Shown in pieces: positions 44,850 to 53,607 of a stretch of DNA of 64,000 bases (its first letter is position 1; the number at the start of each line of letters is the position of its first letter). The translations under genes were made by a program, and so were the position numbers. The notes beneath the pieces were generated by a model. That model was not told where the DNA came from and searched no databases. It was given only the letters and a program-made list of their open reading frames with translations. The DNA comes from Stentor roeselii (taxonomy: Eukaryota; Ciliophora; Heterotrichea; Heterotrichida; Stentoridae): positions 39,984-103,983 of the forward strand of contig RSEH01000174.1 of assembly GCA_006503475.1 (NCBI GenBank). The letters are read 5' to 3'.

Positions 44850-46300
44850 GATAAATTACTATATTTGTGAACTAGTTTTGAATAAGTATCTGGAAACGGA
44901 ATAGATGACTCTGAGAACTGTTTCTTCAGCTTTTCTCTTGATTGCTCAAAACTTTTTAAAATTGATGAGGACGTCTCTAAGTCGTTCAAAGTCTCCTGAA
45001 CTCTTAAGTCCTTGACTGACTTTTTAAGAGACTCGTTTTCCTTGTTGAGTTCTGAGATCCGATCAACAAGCCAGTTATTATCAGAGGTCAACTTGTCAAT
45101 AACCCTATCCAAGAACTCAACCTGCCTAGAGACAGTTTGATTAAAATCTTTTGCCTCAACAGGTTCATCAGAGAACCTTTTATAAATCCTTTCAGAGACA
45201 ACTTTAACATTTTCCAAGCAATTTTCAAGACTTTCAGCTTTATTTTTATAGAAATTTAAATCTTTTTCAAATCTTGCAACTTCAATTTTTTTTTCAATGA
45301 TATTTTTTTCTTTTTCTTCCGAAAATTCTTTTTCTTTAAAGTAAAGTTTTTTTTCAAGTCCTTCAATTTTTTGTATATGTTTATTTTCACTTTCTTTCAA
45401 CTGATAAGAAAATTTTTGCATCATCTCCTGAGTGGTCCTTTCATATTCTTCATTCAGAGTGCGTATTTCTTTATGAAGGGCGAAACTGACTGAATCAAGT
45501 TGTTCTTTAAGTCTTTCAGCTTCTTCTTGAAACATATCACGTTCTTGCATGATTTTTTCTATTTCTCTCACCTGAGCCTTGCGAACATCATTAAGAGAGT
45601 TGGTCTTGCATAGAAGGACCTCTTCTCGAAGTTCTTTTATTTTTCTTTCACTTTCCAGTCGTTCTTTGTTGATTTTTTCCTGCAAAATTTTGTTTTTTTC
45701 CAAGAGTTCTGAGTTATTTTTCGATAAAAAACCCGAATTTTCCCTTGTTTCCACTTCAAGCTTTTGTATATAAACAAAGTTACTTTGAAGTTTTTCCTCA
45801 AGTCTTGAAATACTTTGAAGCAAGTCTCGTTCATTGCAAAGAACTTTTTTTTTTAAAGATTCGAAACTTGCCTCAAAGTCAGACTCATCCAAATCAAAGC
45901 TGATGGGAATGTCTAAAAATTTTGAAGAACTTTTTTGAATTCTGCCTTCTGAAGACATTTTTTCACAGAGAGTTGAAAGAAAAGTAAAGAATTTGCTGCA
46001 TCTTTCGAGAAGGGTTAAGGACTTCAGGAATATGTTTGATGTGCTTTGAAGTTTGCTTTGAATTTCGAGATCTTTCAGGTCTAGTGAGGAGGTGTTGATT
46101 ATTTTTGAGGAGTCTTGCTTGCAGTGTGCCTCGATTTGTAAGCGGTTTATGTGAGAGTTGTTGTTTGGCTGATGGATCTTTGAAAAGGTTTTCGATCGGA
46201 TAAACTCGTATTTGCTGACTACCTCCTGTGGTAGGGGGAATGAAAAAAGAAGCTCTTCTGCTACTTTTAAAAGAGAAATGAGATTTTCGCTTTCTGCCAT
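44846..46300 (-). CDS. Long coiled-coil protein
   Basis: 484 residues from ATG 46300 (MAESENLISLLKVAEEL). The earlier in-frame ATG at 46351 is less likely. Residues about 170-470 are nearly unbroken heptads rich in Glu, Lys and Leu (LLQSISRLEEKLQSN, KINKERLESERKIKELREE, EEAERLKEQLDSVS, KIEGLEKKLYFKEKEF). The N-terminus is helical, and the C-terminus is short and Ser-rich. It is probably a cytoskeletal or centriole-associated structural protein, but no family is identifiable. Two degraded copies lie upstream (41935-42640 and 43160-43687), so this is the one surviving full-length member. Confidence 0.85.
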   Translation of the reverse strand: MAESENLISLLKVAEELLFSFPLPQEVVSKYEFIRSKTFSKIHQPNNNSHINRLQIEAHCKQDSSKIINTSSLDLKDLEIQSKLQSTSNIFLKSLTLLERCSKFFTFLSTLCEKMSSEGRIQKSSSKFLDIPISFDLDESDFEASFESLKKKVLCNERDLLQSISRLEEKLQSNFVYIQKLEVETRENSGFLSKNNSELLEKNKILQEKINKERLESERKIKELREEVLLCKTNSLNDVRKAQVREIEKIMQERDMFQEEAERLKEQLDSVSFALHKEIRTLNEEYERTTQEMMQKFSYQLKESENKHIQKIEGLEKKLYFKEKEFSEEKEKNIIEKKIEVARFEKDLNFYKNKAESLENCLENVKVVSERIYKRFSDEPVEAKDFNQTVSRQVEFLDRVIDKLTSDNNWLVDRISELNKENESLKKSVKDLRVQETLNDLETSSSILKSFEQSREKLKKQFSESSIPFPDTYSKLVHKYSNLS

Positions 46301-46562
46301 TATTAGAAGCTGGAAGAAAGGGTTAATTATAAGAGTTCTTGGGAGAGTCAAGGTACAATTTTCAGTTAACTTTAAGGACTTAAGGTCAATACAAGAAATT
46401 TTATATTTTTTGAATTTATTTAAATTTCACATCTGGTTAAAATAATTGAAAAATTCATTTCGCATCATCTTTGCTTAAAATAATGGAAAAATTAAAAGAT
46501 ATTCAAAATGATCTCTTTTCATATAAGTTAAATTATAGATCTCTTTCAATAAGATAATATAA

Positions 46563-47423
46563 ATGAATAATCCAAAACAAGCACCATTCTTATTACTATC
46601 AGCGAATATCAATGGAATCAGCTTTGAACTATGGGAAGGCAACATCTTTGATATATCCGCTGATATCATCGTGAACGCTGCAAATGAAGATCTAAGTCAC
46701 GGTTCAGGAGTGGCAGGAATGATAAGAGAAAAGGCAGGAGAAGGGTTAGTTCAAGAGTCACAACAATGGATTAATATGAATGGCAGAGTTCCTGATGGTG
46801 GAGTGGCCTGCACCAATTCTTACAAAATGACTCAATTTAAAATGGTCATCCATGCAGTAGGACCTCGTGGACCCGACAGTGACTACAAGAACAACCATAT
46901 GATGAGCACTATTCAGAACTCTTTACTAAAAGCCAACGAATTCCAAGCTGAATCAATTGTTTTCCCTACACTTTCAGTAGGAATCTTTAACTACCCAAAA
47001 GAAATCGCAGCTTTGATTCACATTAACACAATGATAAACTACTGTTCTACAATAGCTCCGAATTACCAGAGAAATCTCAAAACAATAATCATTTGTCTTT
47101 ACGATAAAGACGTCATGAATATCTTTACAAGTACTGCTATAAATCAACTTCAAACTTTCAACATTAATTTCATTTATTATGGCTTTCGAGAAGAGTACCG
47201 AGTCTGCCAAAACTGCAGATTGCCAGCTAAGGCTATTTGTTACCAGGTCTGGAAATGCTGTTCAATGGTCTGCGATTTCTGCTTTTATTATAATCCTACT
47301 CAAGCATGCCTATCTTGCAACAATCCTTTATACATGCCTGAGAATTACCCTTCACCATATGAAGCAAAGCCTTGCCGAGTATGCACAACTTTCATCAATA
47401 GAAGTATTTCCCATAGTTGCTAA
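46563..47423 (+). CDS. Macro-domain protein with C-terminal cysteine-rich zinc module
   Basis: 286 residues. Residues about 10-190 are a macro domain that binds ADP-ribose. WEGNIFDISADIIVNAANEDL, SHGSGVAGMIREKAG and FPTLSVGIFNYP match the family's ligand loops, including the Asn of VNAAN and the Gly-rich loop. It may reverse or read ADP-ribosylation. The last 75 residues hold about a dozen Cys in CxxC pairs (CQNC, CCSMVCDFC, CLSC, CRVC), likely binding two or three zinc ions. This pairing of modules is unusual. The gene is convergent with the next one, whose stop is 21 nt away. Confidence 0.88.
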   Translation: MNNPKQAPFLLLSANINGISFELWEGNIFDISADIIVNAANEDLSHGSGVAGMIREKAGEGLVQESQQWINMNGRVPDGGVACTNSYKMTQFKMVIHAVGPRGPDSDYKNNHMMSTIQNSLLKANEFQAESIVFPTLSVGIFNYPKEIAALIHINTMINYCSTIAPNYQRNLKTIIICLYDKDVMNIFTSTAINQLQTFNINFIYYGFREEYRVCQNCRLPAKAICYQVWKCCSMVCDFCFYYNPTQACLSCNNPLYMPENYPSPYEAKPCRVCTTFINRSISHSC

Positions 47424-47444
47424 TCAAATAAGCTTATAATTTAC

Positions 47445-48410
47445 CTAATTATCAGTTCTCCAAGCATTTTTTCTGGCAGGCTTGACTTGAATCGCTTCAT
47501 TCCAAACATCAGTTTTACCTTCTGGAACTTCTTTCGGCTTAGTCTGGAAGGGGTCGATGCTTTCCTTGACAGCGCCTTTGTTTTTATTGAAAAATCTTTT
47601 CGGTCCTGAATCAGAGGTCTTGCTTTCTGCATTAGTTTCAGTTTTAGCTTGTTCAGAGTTGTCAGTTCGTCTCCAAGGCGTGTTTTTATCTTGTTCGACT
47701 GGCCTGTCGATGAAGTCAGTCCTGCGAGAAAAGACTTGAGACTTTGGAGGTTCTTCTCGATGAAAAGGTGCGGATTCCAGCTTATTATCAAAGTTTCTAA
47801 ACCCAGTTCCTGAAGGTTTAATGTTAAAAGACCGGGACTCCTGAGGTCTATCGTATTTATCCACAATTTTGTCAACTTCCTTCTGAAACATGTTATTTGA
47901 GTTGATTTCTTCTACAGTACTCGCAATAGTTACTTTAGTTTCTATAACTTTCCATTCCTTTTTACTTTTTTTCCCTTTTTTCTTCGCAGTTTTCACTTGT
48001 TTTGCCTCAGTTTTAACTTCTTCCTCATCAGCGACAACAAGTTCCTGGTACCTGTTATTAGTCTGAGTCTTATCCTGTTTATTCTCAACATTATTCACTT
48101 CGGTCTTCACCGTTGTTTTGGTTTCAACAGGCCCATCAAGTGTAGGAAAGTTGAAAGCATTGACAGCTGGAGGTTTTTTATCAGAGATTTTCGGAGCTTT
48201 GAACTTTCCAGTCTTCGAAGGTTCTATTGTAGCTGCTTCTGATGTGTCAGCCGTGACCCAGGCAGGTCCGGTCTTTCGAATGACTTGCTCTGACCTGACA
48301 TTCTCATCGAGTTCCGTGAGTTCTGAGTCCTCGACTACGATTTCGTGAGTTGTTTCTTCATTGTCTGACCAGTCCTCGCCCACCCGATCAGCTCGCACAC
48401 CAGAGGCCAT
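47445..48410 (-). CDS. Low-complexity hypothetical protein
   Basis: 321 residues from ATG 48410 (MASGVRADRVGEDWSDNEE). It is rich in Lys, Glu, Thr and Pro and probably disordered, with islands PSKTGKFKAPKISDKKPP, NAFNFPTLDGP, a poly-Lys block AKKKGKKSKKEWKV and a closing PARKNAWRTDN. The FPTL island and the Lys block recall RNA-binding or translation-associated disordered proteins, but I do not recognise a family. Overlapping antisense and shifted frames in this region are shadows. Its start lies 67 nt from the divergent glucosidase gene. Confidence 0.7.
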   Translation of the reverse strand: MASGVRADRVGEDWSDNEETTHEIVVEDSELTELDENVRSEQVIRKTGPAWVTADTSEAATIEPSKTGKFKAPKISDKKPPAVNAFNFPTLDGPVETKTTVKTEVNNVENKQDKTQTNNRYQELVVADEEEVKTEAKQVKTAKKKGKKSKKEWKVIETKVTIASTVEEINSNNMFQKEVDKIVDKYDRPQESRSFNIKPSGTGFRNFDNKLESAPFHREEPPKSQVFSRRTDFIDRPVEQDKNTPWRRTDNSEQAKTETNAESKTSDSGPKRFFNKNKGAVKESIDPFQTKPKEVPEGKTDVWNEAIQVKPARKNAWRTDN

Positions 48411-48477
48411 TTATAAGAGTGCTTGTTTAAATGAGAGGTAAGTAGATTGGATGAGTCGGCATATTGATGGTGAATAA

Positions 48478-51003
48478 ATGATTGTTCTGGTAACTTTGTT
48501 TGGTCTTTTGATTCGAAGTTCTGCCCAGAGTGGATTTTACCAGGCACAAAATATTGTCTATAAGGCAAGTGTCATATCGGCTGTTTTGCAGTATCAGGGA
48601 CAAGCTCCTAGTAATACCATCACTGCTCTTAACCTTACTGTTATTTCTGAGACTTTTCAGAGGGTAAGGGTGAGAGTCACTGATCTGAACAAGGCTCGAT
48701 GGGAAGTCCCGGATATTGTCCTTCCGCCGTCACAACTGGGAACTTTTGCAACAGCGAATTATTCAGTATCGATTCATAACTCGCCTTTTGGACTGACAAT
48801 TACAAGAAACTCGAATAATTTGGTGATCTTCAACATAGACCCTTCGAGTTTATTTCAATATCAGAACCAAGACATTATCCTTACTTCCAACTTGAGTTAC
48901 CCGATCAACATCTATGGAATTGGAGAAAGAGTCACAAACTTCCCCTTGCGACCTGGGACTTACACCTTGTTTTCAAGAGATGCGGCAGGTCCTTATGATG
49001 ATGGCCAAGCCCCTGGAAAGAACATGTACAGTTCTCAGCCTATGTATGTGGGTTTAGACTCGGCTGGAAACGCTCATGGAGCGTTTTTATTGAATTCTAA
49101 TGCGATGGACGTGTCAGTCTCGAGTAATTCGATTACTTTTAGAACTATCGGAGGAATTATTGATTTGTTCGTTTTTGTTGGCCCCAGGCCGGAAGACGTG
49201 GTTCGACAGTACCAAAGCTTGGTCGGGTTTCCAGTCCTTACACCTTATTGGGGCCTGGGGTACCATCAGTGCCGGTGGGGTTATCATAATTTAAGTGACT
49301 TGCAAAATGTGGTGAATAATTTCAGCACTTATCAATTGCCGCTCGATGTCATGTGGACTGATATTGATTATATGTTTCAATATGAAGACTTTACACTTGA
49401 TGCTTCTAGATATAATTATGCGGGAATGGCGAACTTTTTGAACTCTCTTCATCAGAATGGAAGACGATTTGTACCTATCATGGATGCTGGAATCGCTAGT
49501 TCGAATAATTCAGCTTATAATCTTGGATCAGCAATGAACGTCTGGATCCAATCACCAAACCACCCAGGAGCTTTAAATGGAAGTGTATGGCCAGGTCCTG
49601 CTGTATATATCGACTGGTTCCACCCAAATGCGACAAGTTTTTGGCATTCAATGATGGATTCTCTTCACAATATCATGTCTTTCGACGGATTCTGGACTGA
49701 CATGAACGAGCCAAGCAACTTCTGTGATGGTGAATGTGGATACCCTCCATCACCCCTAGTCCAAAACCTGCCATATACCCCAGGCCAAACGATGATCAAC
49801 ACAAAAACAATAGATCTTGCAGGCAGTCACTATTCAGGTATCTTAGAATACGACGTTCACAACTTATACGGATTTAAAATGGCTCAGGCTTCAGCTTCTT
49901 ATTTCACACAAGTGAAGCAAACTCGTCCTTTCGTGATAAGTCGCAGTTCGTTTCCTAGTCATGGAAGATTTGCTTCGAAGTGGTTAGGAGACAATTTCAG
50001 CACTTTTGACTGGATGGGGTACTCTATTCCTGGAATGTTTAATTTTCAGATATTTGGAATTCCTTTGATTGGAGCTGATATTTGTGGGTTTAATTGGAAT
50101 ACTACAGAGGAACTTTGTTGTAGATGGTATCAACTTGGAACTCTTTATACGTTTTCTAGGAATCATAATAGTATTGAATCGATTTCACAGGAACCTTGGG
50201 CTTTTGGGCAGAATTTGTTGACTGTTAGTAACAGTGCTATTAGAGTTAAGTACTCGTTGATTAACTATTATTATACTCATATGTTTGCGGTTAGTCTTCA
50301 GGGAGGGACTGTTTTTAGACCTACGTTTTTTGAGTTCCCTTCTGATATTCGACTTCAGGCAGATCATTCCCAAGACCAATTCATGATCGGTAACTCTCTT
50401 CTAGTCCATCCAGTGCTCCTCCAAGGTGCCACATCAGTATCAGCATATTTCCCAGCAGAGATCTGGTACAACTGGTACTCAGGAAAGCGTATAATCACGC
50501 CATTCAACAGAACAATAATTCTAGACGCTCCATTAGTAGGTAACATAAACATCCACATGCGAGCAGGTACAATAATTCCAAGAAACGACGGTAGTTCTTC
50601 ATCCGATACAGTAGAAAAGTTACGTTTATCAAACTTAACCCTAGTAATCGCAATTAACGCGCAAGGAAAGGCCTTCGGTCAGCTTGTCTTAGATGACGGG
50701 GTCTCTCTAGGTACGATAGAAGAAGGAAAATACACATTTGTTCAGTACTTTTATGTGGAAAACGACGTCGCTGCAGAACTGCTCATAAACGTAATGACCA
50801 GCGGGTACGTCAAAGCAAATGGAGAATGGCCTTATGTGTCAAAACTGGTGCTTTACGGATGTCTCTCGCCGATCACTAGCATCACCAGCAACGGTCAGCA
50901 GGTAAACGGCAGTCTTCAGTACTACCCAAGCACTCAAGTCGCTATAGCCCAAATTAATGGAATTGCTCCAGATCAGCCAAATCGGTTGATTATAAACTTT
51001 TAG
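48478..51003 (+). CDS. Glycoside hydrolase family 31 alpha-glucosidase
   Basis: 841 residues with an N-terminal signal peptide (MIVLVTLFGLLIRSSAQ). It cleaves alpha-1,4-linked glucose from non-reducing ends in a lysosome-like or extracellular compartment. The nucleophile region FDGFWTDMNEPSNF places the catalytic Asp at residue 408. WGLGYHQCRWGY, the LPLDVMWTDIDYM block and GADICGFNW are GH31 signatures. RSSFPSHGRFASKWLGDN and RNHNSIESISQEPW follow in the expected order. The C-terminal beta-sandwich is present (INIHMRAGTIIP, LVLDDG). No trefoil domain or membrane anchor is visible, so it resembles acid alpha-glucosidase stripped to its core. Many Asn-x-Ser/Thr sites fit secretion. Confidence 0.95.
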   Translation: MIVLVTLFGLLIRSSAQSGFYQAQNIVYKASVISAVLQYQGQAPSNTITALNLTVISETFQRVRVRVTDLNKARWEVPDIVLPPSQLGTFATANYSVSIHNSPFGLTITRNSNNLVIFNIDPSSLFQYQNQDIILTSNLSYPINIYGIGERVTNFPLRPGTYTLFSRDAAGPYDDGQAPGKNMYSSQPMYVGLDSAGNAHGAFLLNSNAMDVSVSSNSITFRTIGGIIDLFVFVGPRPEDVVRQYQSLVGFPVLTPYWGLGYHQCRWGYHNLSDLQNVVNNFSTYQLPLDVMWTDIDYMFQYEDFTLDASRYNYAGMANFLNSLHQNGRRFVPIMDAGIASSNNSAYNLGSAMNVWIQSPNHPGALNGSVWPGPAVYIDWFHPNATSFWHSMMDSLHNIMSFDGFWTDMNEPSNFCDGECGYPPSPLVQNLPYTPGQTMINTKTIDLAGSHYSGILEYDVHNLYGFKMAQASASYFTQVKQTRPFVISRSSFPSHGRFASKWLGDNFSTFDWMGYSIPGMFNFQIFGIPLIGADICGFNWNTTEELCCRWYQLGTLYTFSRNHNSIESISQEPWAFGQNLLTVSNSAIRVKYSLINYYYTHMFAVSLQGGTVFRPTFFEFPSDIRLQADHSQDQFMIGNSLLVHPVLLQGATSVSAYFPAEIWYNWYSGKRIITPFNRTIILDAPLVGNINIHMRAGTIIPRNDGSSSSDTVEKLRLSNLTLVIAINAQGKAFGQLVLDDGVSLGTIEEGKYTFVQYFYVENDVAAELLINVMTSGYVKANGEWPYVSKLVLYGCLSPITSITSNGQQVNGSLQYYPSTQVAIAQINGIAPDQPNRLIINF

Positions 51004-51122
51004 CTCAATTAACTACTCTCTCAAACCTCCCTTCCCTAAAACCCTAAAATCCAAATCAACCCAACCAAATCTTTTCTTCCACGCGGGAACAATTTTGAAA
51101 CTTCCATTAAATGTGGCTATAA

Positions 51123-52316
51123 ATGTTGAGGTCAGTCTCAAGCCTGCTTCGATCATTCGCAATCACCTCAAAGCCGCAAGTAAAACTTTTCACTCCAGGT
51201 CCATTAAACACGTCATCATCAGTGAAAGAAGCGACTCTTTACGACTTCGGTTCAAGAGACCCGGACTTCGGAAAGATAGTGGAAGACATAAAGTTACGAC
51301 TTCTTAAAGTAGCAGGAGTCTCTGAAAAAGACTACGCGACAGTCCTGGTCCAAGGCAGTGGGACCTTCGCTGTTGAAGCAGCTTTAGGAACTTGCTTCCC
51401 TCGCTTGAGCCCTGAAGAGAAGAAGTCGAAAAAAATGCTGATAGTGGCAAATGGCGCATATGGGGAAAGACAGGTGAAAATTTGTGAAGTTTTAGGAATT
51501 CCTCATATAGTCCTGCGTTATTCTGATGCGGAAGTCGCCAGAGCGGAAGACGTGTGCAGAATGATTCAAGATCATCCAACAGTGTCACATGTTTCGATTA
51601 TTCATTCAGAAACAACGACAGGACTTTTGAACCCAGCGGAAGAAATTGGTCAGGCCGTGCATGAGTTGAGTCCTCGAACTATTTTTATTGTTGATGGAAT
51701 GAGCAGCTTTGGCGCTGTTCATCTTGATATGTATCGAAGCTATACTCATTATTTGATTTCTTCTTCGAATAAAATGATTCAGGGACTACCTGGATTCGCT
51801 TTTGTCATCGCGAAATTAAGTCATTTGAGGCAGTGCAAGGGAAATTCCAGAAGTTTGGCTCTTGATTTGTTTGATCAGTATGATTATCAACTGCAGAACC
51901 CTGGACAGTTTAGGTTCACTCCTCCGACTCATGTCTTGTCGGCTTTTTATCAGGCACTTTTGGAACATGAGAAGGAAGGAGGCGTCAAGGCTAGGGGTGA
52001 TAGGTATCGAGAGAATCAGAGGATTTTAAGTGATGAAATGAGGAAACTTGGGTTTAAACTTTATATTGATCCTAAAGACCAAGGCCTGATAATCACTACT
52101 TTTATGCAGCCTAATCATCCCAAGTTCAACTTCCAGACTCTTTACGACTATCTGGCTGAAAGAGGCATCGTGATTTATCCTGGAAAACTCAGTAAAGCTC
52201 CTTCTTTCAGACTTGGAAACATCGGAGAGTTGTATCCTAAAGACATGTATGAATGCATTGAGAAACTCAAACAAGGGTTCGAGTATATGGGAGTTCCTTT
52301 GCCTGCTAAGGAATAG
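51123..52316 (+). CDS. phnW: 2-aminoethylphosphonate:pyruvate transaminase
   Basis: 397 residues. This PLP enzyme moves the amino group of 2-aminoethylphosphonate to pyruvate, giving phosphonoacetaldehyde and alanine. Matching motifs are LFTPGPLNTSSSVKEA, TVLVQGSGTFAVEAAL, VANGAYGERQ, HSETTTGLLNP and IVDGMSSFGAVHLDM. SSSNKMIQGLPGF holds the PLP-binding Lys, and FRFTPPTHVLSAF and GIVIYPGKL complete the set. The leader MLRSVSSLLRSFAITSK is a clear mitochondrial presequence. Phosphonate-dependent carbon chains are common in ciliate membrane lipids, so the enzyme probably degrades or balances aminophosphonates. The nearest alternative, alanine-glyoxylate aminotransferase, fits less well at QGSGTFAVEA and YPGK. 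Confidence 0.9.
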   Translation: MLRSVSSLLRSFAITSKPQVKLFTPGPLNTSSSVKEATLYDFGSRDPDFGKIVEDIKLRLLKVAGVSEKDYATVLVQGSGTFAVEAALGTCFPRLSPEEKKSKKMLIVANGAYGERQVKICEVLGIPHIVLRYSDAEVARAEDVCRMIQDHPTVSHVSIIHSETTTGLLNPAEEIGQAVHELSPRTIFIVDGMSSFGAVHLDMYRSYTHYLISSSNKMIQGLPGFAFVIAKLSHLRQCKGNSRSLALDLFDQYDYQLQNPGQFRFTPPTHVLSAFYQALLEHEKEGGVKARGDRYRENQRILSDEMRKLGFKLYIDPKDQGLIITTFMQPNHPKFNFQTLYDYLAERGIVIYPGKLSKAPSFRLGNIGELYPKDMYECIEKLKQGFEYMGVPLPAKE

Positions 52317-52373
52317 TTAATTTAGCTAAAAGGTTTAAGAAAGCATAGATATAGATAGTAATCATTAGGCATA

Positions 52374-53438
52374 CTAATTAAAATATTTAGCGATTTTTAA
52401 ATAACTTGGTGAATGGAACTGAAGACCTAAAAAGTGTTCATAGCTTCTATCTTGTGGGTCAGTATTTTTCAAGTACTTCTCATACCCACTAGGAACTTTA
52501 GGAAGTAAGTTCAAATAGCAATCAACAACTTCAAACAACTGTGCAAGTTCAACCGAAGCATCCCCAATATAAACATTCGAAAACTCCCTTAAAAGTTCAA
52601 AAATCCAATCATTTGCAGATTTGCTTCCTCGACAATCCGCAATTCCAAAAAGTCCAGAAGTAGAAGGCACTCCATGCTGCAAATAAAACTTCATATCATC
52701 AGCGACGAACTCATGATAAACGACTTTCCAAACAACAGCAAAAGCCAGCATTCGATGATCAAAAGCATAAAACTGATTACTCAAGCACATCAAGTCACAC
52801 AAAGCATAAACTTTCTGCAGGCGAGAATACGACCGAGGATCCTGCCTTCTAAAAAAAATAAGCTGAAAAGCCGGTTCTTCCCAAACAGGTTCAAAAAAAG
52901 GTACCAAAAAAGCAGCTTTCACAAATTGGTCCCACTTTTCTGTTAAAAAATCAAGCCACCTTGCAAAAGTAGTAGAAGGCATTTTAAAGTTACAAGCATT
53001 TAAACATTTAAATTCAGTCTTCACGATGTCCTTTTGGGAAAACTGGTAATCTGAGTACTCGTTAAGAACTTTTATAAGAAGAGGCTTTTTTTCTAGGAAT
53101 TTTGAAGAAAGCATCAAAGAAGTCATTGCGAGAAGAAGAAGACTTATGCTTCTTTGGTCGCTTGAAAGACTTAAAGATTTGTCGAAGATAAAGACAGCGA
53201 CTTGCGCTGTCTCTCGGCTCATTTGAGTTTTTGAAGAAACTTTCAGGATCCAGTCTACCAGGTCTATTCGAAGGCTTGAACGAGGAAGAACTGGAGGACT
53301 TTGATTGGGAGCGAGAAGAGAGAAGTAGTAGACTAGGTCGGCGCAGAACTCGGAGGACTCTGGGTTGAAGTGATCTTCGATTGCTGGGTCTTCTAGTTCT
53401 TCAAAACAGAGAAGAGGGCTCTGCCCTGCTGCTGTCAT
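52374..53438 (-). CDS. Cyclin-like protein
   Basis: 354 residues. The cyclin box begins near residue 55: SSLRIDLVDWILKVSSKTQMS, followed by AQVAVFIFDKSL, LLLLAMTSLMLSSKFLEKKP and FECLNACNFKMPSTTFARWLDFL-like text (KTEFKCLNACNFKMP). It has the R...LVDW, ASK-like SSKFLE and two-fold helix pattern of mitotic-type cyclins, including the Lys and Glu that contact CDKs. The C-terminal half looks like a second cyclin fold. No destruction box is evident. It would regulate a CDK; which one cannot be told. The phnW gene is convergent, 57 nt away. Confidence 0.85.
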   Translation of the reverse strand: MTAAGQSPLLCFEELEDPAIEDHFNPESSEFCADLVYYFSLLAPNQSPPVLPRSSLRIDLVDWILKVSSKTQMSRETAQVAVFIFDKSLSLSSDQRSISLLLLAMTSLMLSSKFLEKKPLLIKVLNEYSDYQFSQKDIVKTEFKCLNACNFKMPSTTFARWLDFLTEKWDQFVKAAFLVPFFEPVWEEPAFQLIFFRRQDPRSYSRLQKVYALCDLMCLSNQFYAFDHRMLAFAVVWKVVYHEFVADDMKFYLQHGVPSTSGLFGIADCRGSKSANDWIFELLREFSNVYIGDASVELAQLFEVVDCYLNLLPKVPSGYEKYLKNTDPQDRSYEHFLGLQFHSPSYLKIAKYFN

Positions 53439-53607
53439 TTGTTATACACGAAAATTGTTTATGAAAAAGACCGCGACCTTTTTAGCGCCTTCTTTGATTG
53501 AGAGTGATTGGAACTTGATATGAGTGTTCAATTATAGAACTTTCCCGAATCACTAAGAAATTCTGCATATTTCATAAAGTATGGCTAAATAAAAGACGCT
53601 ATTTATA

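Noticed and set aside
47441-47875. 144-codon minus-strand frame overlapping the gene at 47445-48410
   Set aside because: It is a frame-shifted shadow of the same strand; the longer frame has a better start and the expected low-complexity composition.
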